A stretch of 64,000 nucleotides of DNA from VRUE01 sp963718755 (GCA_963718755.1 OY970376.1:1178001-1242000); one strand, 5' to 3'; counted from the stretch's first letter, positions 1 through 8,227 are shown. Program-made: numbers and translations. Notes: a model not told the origin generated them from the letters alone.

Positions 1-46
1 GGGAGCCGAGGAAGCCGGCGCCGCCGGTGATTACGCAGGTGCTCAT
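1..46 (-). CDS. NAD-dependent epimerase/dehydratase, N-terminal fragment
   Basis: Only the first 15 codons lie in the window; the gene runs off the left edge on the minus strand. They read M-S-T-C-V-I-T-G-G-A-G-F-L-G-S, which contains the GxxGxxG dinucleotide-binding turn (GGAGFLG) that opens extended short-chain dehydrogenases such as UDP-glucose 4-epimerase or dTDP-glucose dehydratase. The ATG at 46 is the natural start because the glycine motif normally begins within ten residues of it. The substrate cannot be told from this fragment. Confidence 0.75.
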   Translation of the reverse strand, partial: MSTCVITGGAGFLGS

Positions 47-77
47 CGGCCGCGGATGCTACAGGTGACCCCCTCGA

Positions 78-129
78 GGGCGTGTCCGAGCTTTCGGATG
101 CATATGCCACCAAAAACTCGGACACGCCC
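78..129. repeat. Short palindromic element with CATATG centre
   Basis: Perfect 13-bp inverted arms GGGCGTGTCCGAG (78-90) and CTCGGACACGCCC (117-129) enclose a 26-bp centre containing GCATATGCC. It lies between the start of the epimerase and the sigma-factor gene. The centre resembles those of the elements at 23763 and 54957, and GTGTCCGAG recurs in the arm of the element at 5624. It could act as a bidirectional transcription stop, but there is no T-run. Confidence 0.6.
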
Positions 130-253
130 CGGTTAGATAAACGCTTCAGTTCGCAAATTGCGGGGATTTGGCCCATCCACCCGTCCAGTTGGGGGGAGAA
201 CCCGGTCCCGTCCCTAGCTGTACGTGGCATGTTCGGACGAGGGAGCTGAACCG

Positions 254-1489
254 GTGCAGGGAGGTGTCACAACAGCCGGGCGCAAGCGCGCCGCCGTCGA
301 ACTCGTCGCCCGCGAGGACAACGAGCTGAGACGGACGGCGCGTCGCTTCTCGCTCTGCGAGGACGACGCGGAGGACGCCTACCAGCGGGCGCTGGAGATC
401 CTCCTCGTCAAAGCACCCAGCGATCGCCCGCACGAGCTGATCCGCTGGATGAAGACGGTGGTCAAGCACGAGGCGCTGGCGATTCGCCGCTACCGCGAGC
501 GCCTGCTCGGGGTGGGCGAGGATGAGATGGGGGACCCGATTGCACGGATCGCGGCGAGTGGCGCCGGGCCAGGCGAGCGCACCGAGCGGCGGGAGCAGAT
601 CGCCCGAAGCCGCGAGGCGCTGCAATCCCTGAAGCCGGCCGAGCTGCGCGCGCTGACCCTGCTCGCAGCCGGCTACTCCTACGTCGAGATCGGCGAGATC
701 ACCGGCTTCAGCCAGACAAAGGTGAACCGCTGCCTGGCCGAGGGACGGGAGCGCTTTCGGCGACTGATGACGCACAGCGAGGACGGCACTCGCTGCGCCG
801 AGCTGGCGCCGCTGCTGTCGGCCTACTGCGACGGAGAGGCCGACGCGGAAAACGAGGCCATCGTGCGAGAGCACCTGCGTGCCTGTCCCACCTGCCGGGC
901 GACGATGCGCGCCTACCGCGCTGCTCCCGCCGCAGTCGCCGCCCTGGCGCCGGCGCTGCCGCTCTCGCGCTCCCTGCTGGAGCGGGCGCACGAGCTCGTG
1001 GTCAGTCTGCACTCCCGCCTCCCCGGCGCCGGCAATGTAGGCGAGGGCGGGCTCACGCAGGTTGCCGTCGCCGGCGGCACTCGCGGGGCTGGAGCGGCGG
1101 CCCTCGCCAAGGCGCTGGCGATCTGCGCTGGAACCGTCGGTGGCGCTGCCGCCTGCGTTGCCACGGGCGTCGCGCCATTGCCGCTCGGCATCGAGCCGGC
1201 GCACAAGACCGGGGCAAAGGTCGAGCGGGTCTCCAAGCAGGCGCTGAAGGAACCGGTTGCCCCCACTACCGCCCACGAGTCCGCCCCACCCGCGCCAGAA
1301 GCTCCGGCACAGCCGGAACCCGAGCAAGAGCCGAAGGCTGATCCGCCGCCGGGGCCAGAGCCGGCTCCCGAAAGCGCCGAAGCGGGTGCTGTCGAATATG
1401 TGCCGCCGCTACAGGAACCAGCGCCGACGCCGCCTGCGACAGAAGCACCGCCTTCAAGCGGCAGCGCGGCGGGGGAGTTTGGCCCGTGA
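254..1489 (+). CDS. ECF-type sigma factor fused to zinc anti-sigma domain and membrane segment
   Basis: Start chosen at GTG 254 because GAGGGAG lies about 9 nt upstream; an ATG at 224 has no visible ribosome site. Residues ~15-170 look like sigma-70 regions 2 and 4: an acidic DAEDAYQRA segment early on and a helix-turn-helix LAAGYSYVEIGEITGFSQ near 130-150. After it come Cys195, His207, Cys211 and Cys214, the HxxxCxxC pattern of zf-HC2 anti-sigma domains. Residues ~283-306 are Ala/Gly/Val-rich and probably cross the membrane, followed by a Pro/Glu-rich tail. So sigma factor, inhibitor domain and membrane anchor are in one chain. The last 4 nt overlap the next gene, so the two are probably translated together. 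Its target genes are unknown. Confidence 0.8.
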   Translation: MQGGVTTAGRKRAAVELVAREDNELRRTARRFSLCEDDAEDAYQRALEILLVKAPSDRPHELIRWMKTVVKHEALAIRRYRERLLGVGEDEMGDPIARIAASGAGPGERTERREQIARSREALQSLKPAELRALTLLAAGYSYVEIGEITGFSQTKVNRCLAEGRERFRRLMTHSEDGTRCAELAPLLSAYCDGEADAENEAIVREHLRACPTCRATMRAYRAAPAAVAALAPALPLSRSLLERAHELVVSLHSRLPGAGNVGEGGLTQVAVAGGTRGAGAAALAKALAICAGTVGGAAACVATGVAPLPLGIEPAHKTGAKVERVSKQALKEPVAPTTAHESAPPAPEAPAQPEPEQEPKADPPPGPEPAPESAEAGAVEYVPPLQEPAPTPPATEAPPSSGSAAGEFGP

Positions 1490-3480
1490 GGATTCGCCTC
1501 GGTCTGGCCCTTCTAGGGCTTATCACGATCGCACCTGTGTGCCTCGTTGCCTCAGCTCAGGCGAGCCCACCACGGCCGGCAGGCCTGCAGGTGGCCGGTG
1601 GTGGCGATGCCTGGCACGCGGACAACCGCTTCGGGCTGACCTGGGTGAATCCGCCGGTAGGCGGACCAGCGCTTGTCGCCACCCGCTACCGGGTCCGCAA
1701 CCCCGAAGGCGGGGTTCTCAGCGAAAACCAGATCGGCTGGCCGAGCGATGGGATAGCGGGGCTGACGCTGCCAAAGGTACCCGGCACCTACAGCGTTGAA
1801 GTCTGGTTCGAGGATGCCGCCGGAGACCAGGGTCCCCCGGCCATCGAGCAGCTGCGCTTCGACAACGTCCGTCCCGCCTCGATCGAACCGGAGTCGGTCA
1901 CGGGCTGGATCGGCCGCACCAGCTTCCCGCTGCGTGTCCGCCTCGAACATCCATCCGGGGCGCCTCCGATCTCAGGGATCCGCGGCTACGCGGTCGCGAT
2001 CGGCTCGGCCCCCCTCAACACCCCCTGCGCGGCGCCGGACCGCTGCACGAAGGCAGAGACCACTTTGCATGGCGGCGCAGGGGACGACCGGCTCAGGATC
2101 GAGGGGCTGCCGGAGGGAACGAACTACCTGCACGCAGTCGCCGTCTCGGGGTCGGGAATGAAGTCGCCGAGCAGCGGCCGTGCCATTCTCCGCGTCGACA
2201 CCACGGATCCGATCACGCTGCTGAGCGGCGCACCAAAAGGCTGGACCAACCGCGCCGTGTCGCTTGTCGCAAGCGCGGTCGACTCCGGCTCGGGAATGGC
2301 GCCGGCCGGTGACCGCCCGCCGCCCTTCACGGCGATCCGCATCGACGGCGGCTCACCCGCAATCGAACACGGTGGATCAGTCGCTGCCAGCGTGATCGAC
2401 GAGGGCGTGCACCGAGTCGCCTACTACGCGCGTGACGCCGCCGGCAACGTCGATGACGGCGGCGGCAGCAACGGCCTCGCCAACCGGACGCCCCAGTCGG
2501 CCGTCGTGCGAATCGATCGCACACCGCCCGACCTCGCATTCGCCAACTCCCAAGACCCAACCGACCCCGAGCTGCTGGGGGTGCGGGTCGCCGACTCGCT
2601 TGCGGGGGCCGATTCCTCACGGGGTCAGATCGGCGTGCGGCGCGTCGGGTCTGGCGACCACTTCGAGCCGCTCGCTCCCGCCCGGCCATCGGCCGGCGAG
2701 CTGCGCGCCCGCTGGGACTCCGACGCCTTCCCGCCGGGCGACTACGAATTCCGCGCGGTCGGCTACGACGCTGCCGGCAATGCGACCGTGACCACGCGTC
2801 GCCGCAACGGCAGCCCAATGGTCCTCTCGAACCCGCTCAAGGCGACGACCACCCTGCGCGTCCGCTTCCACGGTGAGGGCCAGCGGCGCACTGTCCCCTA
2901 CGGTCGGCGCGTGCTCCTCAGCGGGCGCCTCCTCGGCGGGCGCCACACCCCGCTGCGCGGCAAGCCGGTACGGGTGATCGAGCGCTTCCTCGCCGGCGCC
3001 CGCCCCGCCACACGCGTTTCCACAGCGGTGACCGACCCCGACGGGGGCTTCTCGATCCGCACAGCCGCAGGGCCGAGCCGGACGATCGCGGTTGTTTTCG
3101 ACGGCAGCCCAAGCCTGGGCCGATCGGCTGGGCCGATTCTCGAGCTGGGGGTGCGCAGCCGGCTGCAGCTGGCGACTTCAGCTGCCGTGGCGAGGATCGG
3201 TGGGCCGCCGCTGGTCTTCCGCGGCAGGCTGGTTGCGCCCAGGGAGACGATTCCGCCAGCCGGAAGGTCGGTAGAGCTGCAGTTCCGCCTGCCGGGTTTG
3301 CCCTGGGCCGAGTTCCGCACGGTCCGTACGGACAGCCACGGGCGCTTTCGCTACGCCTACCGCTTCAGCGACGACGACAGCCGCGGCGCCCGCTTCCAGT
3401 TCCGCGCCTACGCACCAGCGCAAGAGGATTGGCCTTACGAGCCGGCGGGCTCGCGGCCAATCCTGGTGCGCGGACTCTAG
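1486..3480 (+). CDS. Secreted Ig-like/fibronectin-like repeat protein
   Basis: 664 residues starting with GTG inside the stop of the sigma-factor gene (GTGA overlap). An N-terminal signal peptide is clear: Arg residues, then LGLALLGLITIAPVCLVASAQA, cleaved near residue 26. The rest is a chain of beta-rich segments. Phrases such as VDTTDPITLLSG, YYARDAAGNVDDGG and VRIDRTPPDLAF are typical of bacterial Ig-like modules with a DxTxP opening. The C-terminal third resembles carboxypeptidase-regulatory-like or surface-adhesin beta-sandwiches (GRLLGGRHTPLRGKPV). No catalytic motif is seen. The coupling to a membrane-tethered sigma factor suggests that the sigma factor controls or senses this exported protein; that is inference. 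Confidence 0.75.
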   Translation: MRIRLGLALLGLITIAPVCLVASAQASPPRPAGLQVAGGGDAWHADNRFGLTWVNPPVGGPALVATRYRVRNPEGGVLSENQIGWPSDGIAGLTLPKVPGTYSVEVWFEDAAGDQGPPAIEQLRFDNVRPASIEPESVTGWIGRTSFPLRVRLEHPSGAPPISGIRGYAVAIGSAPLNTPCAAPDRCTKAETTLHGGAGDDRLRIEGLPEGTNYLHAVAVSGSGMKSPSSGRAILRVDTTDPITLLSGAPKGWTNRAVSLVASAVDSGSGMAPAGDRPPPFTAIRIDGGSPAIEHGGSVAASVIDEGVHRVAYYARDAAGNVDDGGGSNGLANRTPQSAVVRIDRTPPDLAFANSQDPTDPELLGVRVADSLAGADSSRGQIGVRRVGSGDHFEPLAPARPSAGELRARWDSDAFPPGDYEFRAVGYDAAGNATVTTRRRNGSPMVLSNPLKATTTLRVRFHGEGQRRTVPYGRRVLLSGRLLGGRHTPLRGKPVRVIERFLAGARPATRVSTAVTDPDGGFSIRTAAGPSRTIAVVFDGSPSLGRSAGPILELGVRSRLQLATSAAVARIGGPPLVFRGRLVAPRETIPPAGRSVELQFRLPGLPWAEFRTVRTDSHGRFRYAYRFSDDDSRGARFQFRAYAPAQEDWPYEPAGSRPILVRGL

Positions 3481-3486
3481 ACGCGG

Positions 3487-3948
3487 CTAGCGGATAACCG
3501 GGATCTGATCGACCAGGCTCTGAGCGCGGGAGGTTTGCTCATCGATCGCCTTGCGCACGCGCTGCTCGGCCTCTTTGCGATTGCGCTTCAGGGTCGTCTC
3601 GACCGTGCGCTGACGTTTACGCGCCTCGCGCTCGACTTTGCTGCGGGTCTTGCGTGCTTCGGTGGTCGCCTTGCGACGGGCGCTGGCGCCGCGACGCTCG
3701 GTGCGCTTCACCGTGCGGCGCAACTGCTGGCCGTAGGACTTGAACTGTTTCTGCGCGGCGGTACGGCCGGCGAAAGGTTCGACCAGCTCGGCGACGCGAT
3801 CGCTGACCTCGAGCACGGCGCCGACCGGGACGTCGACCGCGCTTTCAGCCGCGGCGCGGGCCTGCTCGACACGCGAGGGAGCGGGGGCAGGAGTCTTTTT
3901 CGCCTGCGTTTTCGGTTTGGAGCTGCTTTTACTGGCTTTGGTTGCCAA
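3487..3948 (-). CDS. Lys/Arg-rich coiled-coil (histone-like) protein
   Basis: About 153 residues, not recognised as a named family. It starts with a Lys/Ser/Pro-rich tail (MATKASKSSSKPKTQAKK), then a region with VDVPVGAVLEVSDRVAELV, and ends in a long charged helix full of RRTVKRTERR-like and RKTRSKVEREARKR-like stretches. The overall character is that of heparin-binding-haemagglutinin-like or histone-like actinobacterial proteins that bind DNA or the wall. I chose TTG 3948 because AAGGG lies about 9 nt upstream; ATG 3957 would touch that site. Two LexA-like boxes sit directly upstream, suggesting induction by DNA damage. Confidence 0.6.
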   Translation of the reverse strand: MATKASKSSSKPKTQAKKTPAPAPSRVEQARAAAESAVDVPVGAVLEVSDRVAELVEPFAGRTAAQKQFKSYGQQLRRTVKRTERRGASARRKATTEARKTRSKVEREARKRQRTVETTLKRNRKEAEQRVRKAIDEQTSRAQSLVDQIPVIR

Positions 3949-3992
3949 GAAGATCATCCCTTCGGGGTGGTTGTGGAGCGGGGGAGTTCGCG

Positions 3993-4029
3993 AGTGTAGC
4001 GAACATACGTTCTTCCGAACACCTGTTCT
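3993..4029 (-). promoter_or_regulatory. Two tandem LexA/SOS-type boxes over a promoter
   Basis: CGAACATACGTTCT (4000-4013) and CGAACACCTGTTCT (4016-4029) each contain GAAC-N4-GTTC, the half-site arrangement of Gram-positive LexA boxes, with centres 16 bp apart. On the minus strand TACACT (3998-3993) could be the -10 of the gene starting at 3948, which puts the boxes over the -35 region, where a repressor would block transcription. The second box also touches the stop codon of the inositol-phosphatase gene. LexA itself is not encoded in this window. Confidence 0.55.
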
Positions 4030-4861
4030 AAACCGCCCCCCCGAAGGCGTTACGAACCGTTGCCAAGCCCTGCTCGCCGGCGGCCGCCAGGATCGGATAG
4101 CGCGCCTCGAGGCCGAGATCTGCCTGCTCCAGCGCCAACTCGCCGAAAGCGAGCGCGCCCCCCGCCTCGCGGACGATCAACTGGGCGGCGGCGATGTCGA
4201 CCGAGCGACAGGGCCGCAGGCTGAGCATCCCGTCCAGCCGCCCAGCCGCTACATAGGCGGCGGTGATCGCGATCGAGCCGATCACCCGCAGGCGAAAGAC
4301 GCGGCCGTCGAGGGCTTCCTCGAGCGACTGCATGCGGCCGGGCGCGGCCGACTCGACCCCGAGCAGCTCGAGCTTCTCGGCGTCGACGGCGACCTCCAGC
4401 CGCCTCCCCTCCAAGTTCGCCCCCTCTCCCTTGCCGGCGGCGAATCCCTCGCCGGCCCCGAAGTCGTAGACGTAGCCGAACTCGACGTCGGCCATCGAGG
4501 GCCCCGAGGCCACCGCGATGCTGAGGCTGTGGGAAGGCAGGGTGCGGCGGGCATTGAGGGAACCGTCGATCGGATCGATCACGATCCGGGCAGGACCCCC
4601 GTCGCCGAAGACCACCTCGCCCCGCTCCTCGGAGATCGCGAGGAAGGAGGCACCCGCTGCGGCCAGCTGCTCGAGCTCGGCGAAGACGGCGTCCTCGCAG
4701 CGGCGGTCGATCACGAGGCTGCGATCGCCCCCCTCGCCCACCCCCTCGTACTCGGTCCGCGCCTCGATTCCGGCCGTCTGCTCGAACAGCTCCCGCTGCA
4801 CCTCGACGATGCGACGGCAGATCTCCATCCAATCTGCGGAGAAGACGTCCACTGAGCGCAT
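4028..4861 (-). CDS. Inositol monophosphatase family protein
   Basis: 277 residues from the ATG at 4861, a short distance from the divergently transcribed helicase. The metal-binding signature DPIDGS sits near residue 95 in IVIDPIDGSLNARR, and SEERGEVVFGDG just before it corresponds to the first acidic motif (the family usually has GEE). The second motif, CRSVDIAAAQLIVREAGGAL near residue 205-225, matches the C-terminal D-x-A-A motif. The fold hydrolyses phosphate esters such as inositol 1-phosphate, NADP or fructose-1,6-bisphosphate; which one cannot be told. A longer reading frame runs upstream but would overlap the divergent gene, so it was not used. Confidence 0.85.
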   Translation of the reverse strand: MRSVDVFSADWMEICRRIVEVQRELFEQTAGIEARTEYEGVGEGGDRSLVIDRRCEDAVFAELEQLAAAGASFLAISEERGEVVFGDGGPARIVIDPIDGSLNARRTLPSHSLSIAVASGPSMADVEFGYVYDFGAGEGFAAGKGEGANLEGRRLEVAVDAEKLELLGVESAAPGRMQSLEEALDGRVFRLRVIGSIAITAAYVAAGRLDGMLSLRPCRSVDIAAAQLIVREAGGALAFGELALEQADLGLEARYPILAAAGEQGLATVRNAFGGAV

Positions 4862-4905
4862 CCTATGGAGGGCGCCCAGTTCGGCGGTCCCGGTAGCGTT
4901 GAACC

Positions 4906-7848
4906 ATGCTTGCCCTGGCGGAGCCCCAAGAGCGTGCGATCGGCCATCGCTCGGGGCCGCTGCTGCTGATCGGAGCGGCGGGGACGGGCAAGACCGAGGT
5001 CCTGGCCCAACGCTTCGAGCGCCTCTGCGCGGACGGAACCGCACCGGAGCGAATCCTCGTCCTGGCGTTCTCTCGGGCCACCGCCCAACGGCTGCGCGAA
5101 AGGGTCGAGCAGCTCCTCGACCGCTCACTTGAAGAGCTCTGGATCGACACCTGGGAGCAGCTCTGCGAGAGGTTGCTCCGCGAGTACTCGACCGGGGCGA
5201 ACCTCGACCCGTTCTTCAGCGTCCTCGGGCCCGCCGAGCGTCTGGCGCTCCTCCTCGACCGCCTCGACGAGCTCCCCCTGCGCGACCAGCAGATCCGTGG
5301 CAACCCAGCGGGGCTGCTCGCTCGTCTGTTGGCGCAGATCGATGAAGTCAAGGCCGGCTCGACCCCCCCAGATCCCGAGCTGGCAGAGCTGATTGCCGCC
5401 CACGACCGCATCCTCGCCAGCACCTGCAGCCTCGACCGAGGCGATGTCTATCTAACGCTCAACAAGCTCTTCGACGAGCGACCTGACGTCCGGGCGGAGA
5501 TCGCCCACCGGTTCGAGTACGTGATGGTCGACGAGCTCGAGGACACCTCACCGGCTCAACGGGCAATCCTCGCTGCGCTCGCTGAAGACAACCCCAATCA
5601 GCTGTACGCCGTGGACGCTGGGGGCGAGGGGGCGGGGGTGTCCGAGTGGGCGCTGGGTTTCTCGCCGGGCGGCGGGGCGTCTCTCGCTGAGTCGCCGGGG
5701 CGAGAAACAGGACGCCGCGCCCCCTCGGACACCCCCGCCCCCTCGCTTGTGACTACGGTCGAGCTCGATCAGCAGTTCCGGGACCCGGAAACGAAATTCT
5801 GGCGCTGCACCAACGAGCGAGCGCAAGCGCAGGGGGTAGCGCGCGAGGCCGAGCACCTGATCGCCAGTGGCACCGCGCCGGAAGAGATCGGCGTCTTGGT
5901 CGAGAGCCAAGAGCGCGGTGGGGCAGTAGCTGCGGCCATGGAAGAGCGTGGGATTCCATTTCATCTCTCCGGGCCCGCTGCACTGTTTCAGCGACCCGAG
6001 GTGAGGGATGCGATCGCCTGGCTGCGTGTGCTGGCCGATCCAGCGGACTCAGCGGCCGCAGCACGGGCGCTGACCCGGCCACCGGTCGAGCTTCGTTCTG
6101 CCGACCTTGCGCGACTGACGACGATTGCTCGACGCCGCAAGTTGGACATGGTCTCCGCTTGTGAGGCAGCGTTGGAGAGTCCACAGATTCCCCCCGAGGC
6201 CCGGGAGCGGCTTCAGTCCTTCCTAAAGCTCTACGGAACTGCTTCGGCGGTGCTGGAGGAGCGTCGCGCGGATGTATTCGTCCGTCGTTTGATCGAGGCC
6301 GTCGGATTACGCCGCCAGAGACTCTTCGCGGCCCAACCGGAGGTCGCCGAGCGACTGCTCGGGCTCTCGCGGCTTGCCGAGCTGGCAGCTGCCTGGGCAC
6401 GGCGGCAACCCAACGGCTCGACGCGGGACTTCGTCCGTCATCTCAGCGCCGTCGCCGACGCCGGGGTCGAGCCGGCGGGTGTGACTGAGCCGCCGGCGCG
6501 CGGGGCCGTGCAGGGACTCACCCGTGGCGCGGTCAAGGGAATGGAGTTCGGGCACGTCTTCGTCCTCGGCCTCGAGCGCGGCGCGGGAGCCGAACAGATC
6601 GGCAGGCCCGCGCGTAGCGGCCTCGTCCTCGCCCGGGTCGAGCGCGGCGAGGGTGGCGAGGTTCGGCCCTCAGACCTCTACGCCTCGGCGCTGGCAGAGG
6701 CAGATGCCGAAGAGGAGGAGCACAAGGAGGAGCTGTTTGGCCCGGCCGAGGGACTGCACGCCACCTACCGCATGCTGCGCGAGGAGATGCTGGCGGCGTC
6801 TTGGAAAGCGGGCCGAGAGTTGTCTGAGCCGCGGCTCGACACCGCGATCGACGTCAACCGGGCGATCGCCCGCTACCTGGAGCTGCTGAAGCTGGCGGCG
6901 CTTGCCCAGCGGCCCGGCGACGAGGCGACTGCGGAGGCGATCGACGCGGTCAACGGCCTGCTGCGCCAGGTCGCGACGCCCGAGCAGCAGGCTGAGCTCG
7001 ACGCCTCCTCGCTCGATTCCTACCTGCTCGGCTCCGAGCGGGAGCGCGAGGGCCGTCGCCGGCTTATCGCCGCCCGCCAGGAGCCCTCGCTGGAGGCCTT
7101 CCTTCCGCGCCGCGGCGACGGCGCGCTCAGCCTCTCGGCATCCGACCTCGGCCTCTATCTCACCTGCCCGCTGAAGTACAAGTTCGCCCGCGTCTTCGGC
7201 ATTCCCCAGGAACCGACGATCAACCAGCGTTTCGGCATCCTCATCCACAACGTCCTCGAGCGCTTCCACAAAGAAGGCGACGATCAGGCAAGCGAGGAGG
7301 GGCTGCGCCGCCTGATGTCTCTCTTCGAGGCGGGCTGGCGCCGCACCGGCTTCGGCTCAAGCGACGACGAGCTGCAGTTCCGCGATCGCGCCCGCGAGGC
7401 GATGCGGCTCTACTGGGAGCGGGAGAGGGAGTCCGACGGCGAGCCGGTCTGGCTGGAGCGAAAGTTCGACATCCGGATCGGCGAGCACCACGTCCGCGGC
7501 CGGGTCGATCGGGTCGACCGCCTCCCGGGGGGCGACTACGAGCTGATCGACTACAAGACCGGCGAGCGCAAGAGCGAGGCCGAGCTCGAGAGCGACCTGC
7601 AGCTGGCCCTCTACCGCCTCGCCGCCCGCGAGGCGTGGGAGCTCGAGGCCAACACCGGCAGCTACTACTACGTGCTCGACGGCGACAAGGTCGCGGCGCC
7701 GGTCCGGGCCGACGACGCCGAACGAGTCGAGAGCACCGTCTTCCAGGTCGGCGAGGGCGTCCTCGGGCAGGACTTCGAGCCCCGCCCGTCGCCCACTGTC
7801 TGCAGCTGGTGCGACTACCGCCTGATCTGCCCCGCGGCCGAGAGCTGA
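4906..7848 (+). CDS. UvrD/PcrA-like helicase fused to PD-(D/E)XK nuclease (RecB/AddB type)
   Basis: 980 residues. Walker A is GAAGTGKT (~23-30) and a Walker B-like VDELEDTS lies near 209, where UvrD enzymes have DExQD. Normally a VGDxxQSIY motif III follows; here the chain goes from LYAVDAG straight into a 41-residue low-complexity peptide coded by a palindromic element, and resumes at VELDQQFR (motif IV-like). KGMEFGHVFVLGLE (~545) is the usual motif V region. The C-terminal ~235 residues form a RecB-family nuclease (GRVDRVD, YELIDYKTG) with Cys754, 966, 969 and 975 placed as in AddB-type [4Fe-4S] nucleases. A role in end resection or repair is likely. The nuclease looks intact; whether the motor still works is doubtful. 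Confidence 0.85.
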   Translation: MLALAEPQERAIGHRSGPLLLIGAAGTGKTEVLAQRFERLCADGTAPERILVLAFSRATAQRLRERVEQLLDRSLEELWIDTWEQLCERLLREYSTGANLDPFFSVLGPAERLALLLDRLDELPLRDQQIRGNPAGLLARLLAQIDEVKAGSTPPDPELAELIAAHDRILASTCSLDRGDVYLTLNKLFDERPDVRAEIAHRFEYVMVDELEDTSPAQRAILAALAEDNPNQLYAVDAGGEGAGVSEWALGFSPGGGASLAESPGRETGRRAPSDTPAPSLVTTVELDQQFRDPETKFWRCTNERAQAQGVAREAEHLIASGTAPEEIGVLVESQERGGAVAAAMEERGIPFHLSGPAALFQRPEVRDAIAWLRVLADPADSAAAARALTRPPVELRSADLARLTTIARRRKLDMVSACEAALESPQIPPEARERLQSFLKLYGTASAVLEERRADVFVRRLIEAVGLRRQRLFAAQPEVAERLLGLSRLAELAAAWARRQPNGSTRDFVRHLSAVADAGVEPAGVTEPPARGAVQGLTRGAVKGMEFGHVFVLGLERGAGAEQIGRPARSGLVLARVERGEGGEVRPSDLYASALAEADAEEEEHKEELFGPAEGLHATYRMLREEMLAASWKAGRELSEPRLDTAIDVNRAIARYLELLKLAALAQRPGDEATAEAIDAVNGLLRQVATPEQQAELDASSLDSYLLGSEREREGRRRLIAARQEPSLEAFLPRRGDGALSLSASDLGLYLTCPLKYKFARVFGIPQEPTINQRFGILIHNVLERFHKEGDDQASEEGLRRLMSLFEAGWRRTGFGSSDDELQFRDRAREAMRLYWERERESDGEPVWLERKFDIRIGEHHVRGRVDRVDRLPGGDYELIDYKTGERKSEAELESDLQLALYRLAAREAWELEANTGSYYYVLDGDKVAAPVRADDAERVESTVFQVGEGVLGQDFEPRPSPTVCSWCDYRLICPAAES
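5624..5746. repeat. 123-bp palindromic element inside the helicase gene (family P2)
   Basis: Perfect 23-bp arms at 5624-5646 and 5724-5746; the left arm contains GGGGGTGTCCGAG. The length is 41 codons and it keeps the reading frame. Its interior, read on the minus strand, shares GCGGCGTCCT (5718-5709) and GGCGAGAAACCCAGC (5666-5652) with the element at 56897 inside birA, in the same order. The encoded peptide is Gly/Ser/Pro-rich and lies where helicase motif III should be. Confidence 0.8.
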
Positions 7849-7854
7849 GGCTGG

Positions 7855-8012
7855 TGACAGGAGGCCCGGTTGTCCTCCGGGTGAATTGATGTCGCACGCG
7901 CGCTGCGCGCGCTTAGCGACTGTGTTGGAGCGCGGCTTCGCCGCGCAAAAGACAGATTGCATATCGCGGCCTTCGGCCACATTCCCCCGGAGGACAACCG
8001 GGCCTCCTGTCA
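7855..8012 (+). repeat. 158-bp palindromic element R1
   Basis: Starts 7 nt after the helicase stop. Perfect 27-bp inverted arms (7855-7881 and 7986-8012; they contain CCCGGTTGTCCTCCGGG) enclose a core with GAATTGATGTCGCACGC (7883-7899), a GC-rich hairpin, GCTTAGCGACTG (7911-7922), the hairpin GCGCGGCTTCGCCGCGC (7930-7946), CAGATTGCAT (7953-7962) and a third small hairpin. All these blocks recur, inverted, in the element at 8084, whose arms are entirely different. It codes for no convincing protein. Confidence 0.8.
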
Positions 8013-8083
8013 ACGCCGCGAACTCTCGTTTTTGAGCTTGAAACGCAAAACGAGTTGAGCTGAACAACTCTGGGCTCGATGAA
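8013..8083. other. Spacer between elements R1 and R2 with two small hairpins
   Basis: Short A+T-richer stretch without a gene. CTCGTTTT and AAAACGAG form one hairpin and GAGTT/AACTC a second just after it. It may hold a transcription stop for the helicase or be a worn piece of another element. No promoter or reading frame stands out. Confidence 0.3.
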
Positions 8084-8227
8084 GAAGCGATGGTCCACTC
8101 CCGCGGGAATGTCGCGAAGCGGCGAAATGCAATCTGATGATCGCGCGGCGAAGCCGCGCACCAACTCAGTCGCTAAGCCCCGAAGGGGCGTGCGACATCA
8201 ATTCCCGCGGGAGTGGACCATCGCTTC
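8084..8227 (-). repeat. 144-bp palindromic element R2, inverted relative of R1
   Basis: Perfect 27-bp arms (8084-8110 and 8201-8227, containing GGTCCACTCCCGCGGGA) unlike those of R1. Read on the minus strand the core has the same blocks as R1 in the same order: GAATTGATGTCGCACGC (8204-8188), GCTTAGCGACTG (8178-8167), GCGCGGCTTCGCCGCGC (8159-8143) and CAGATTGCAT (8136-8127). The first variable hairpin between the blocks differs in sequence from that of R1 but is again self-complementary. It ends 23 nt past the stop codon of the PAC2 gene. Confidence 0.8.

Noticed and set aside
4862..5128. Longer N-terminus for the inositol-phosphatase-family protein
   Set aside because: It would overlap the first 220 bases of the divergent helicase gene and adds only Arg/Pro-rich low-complexity residues.
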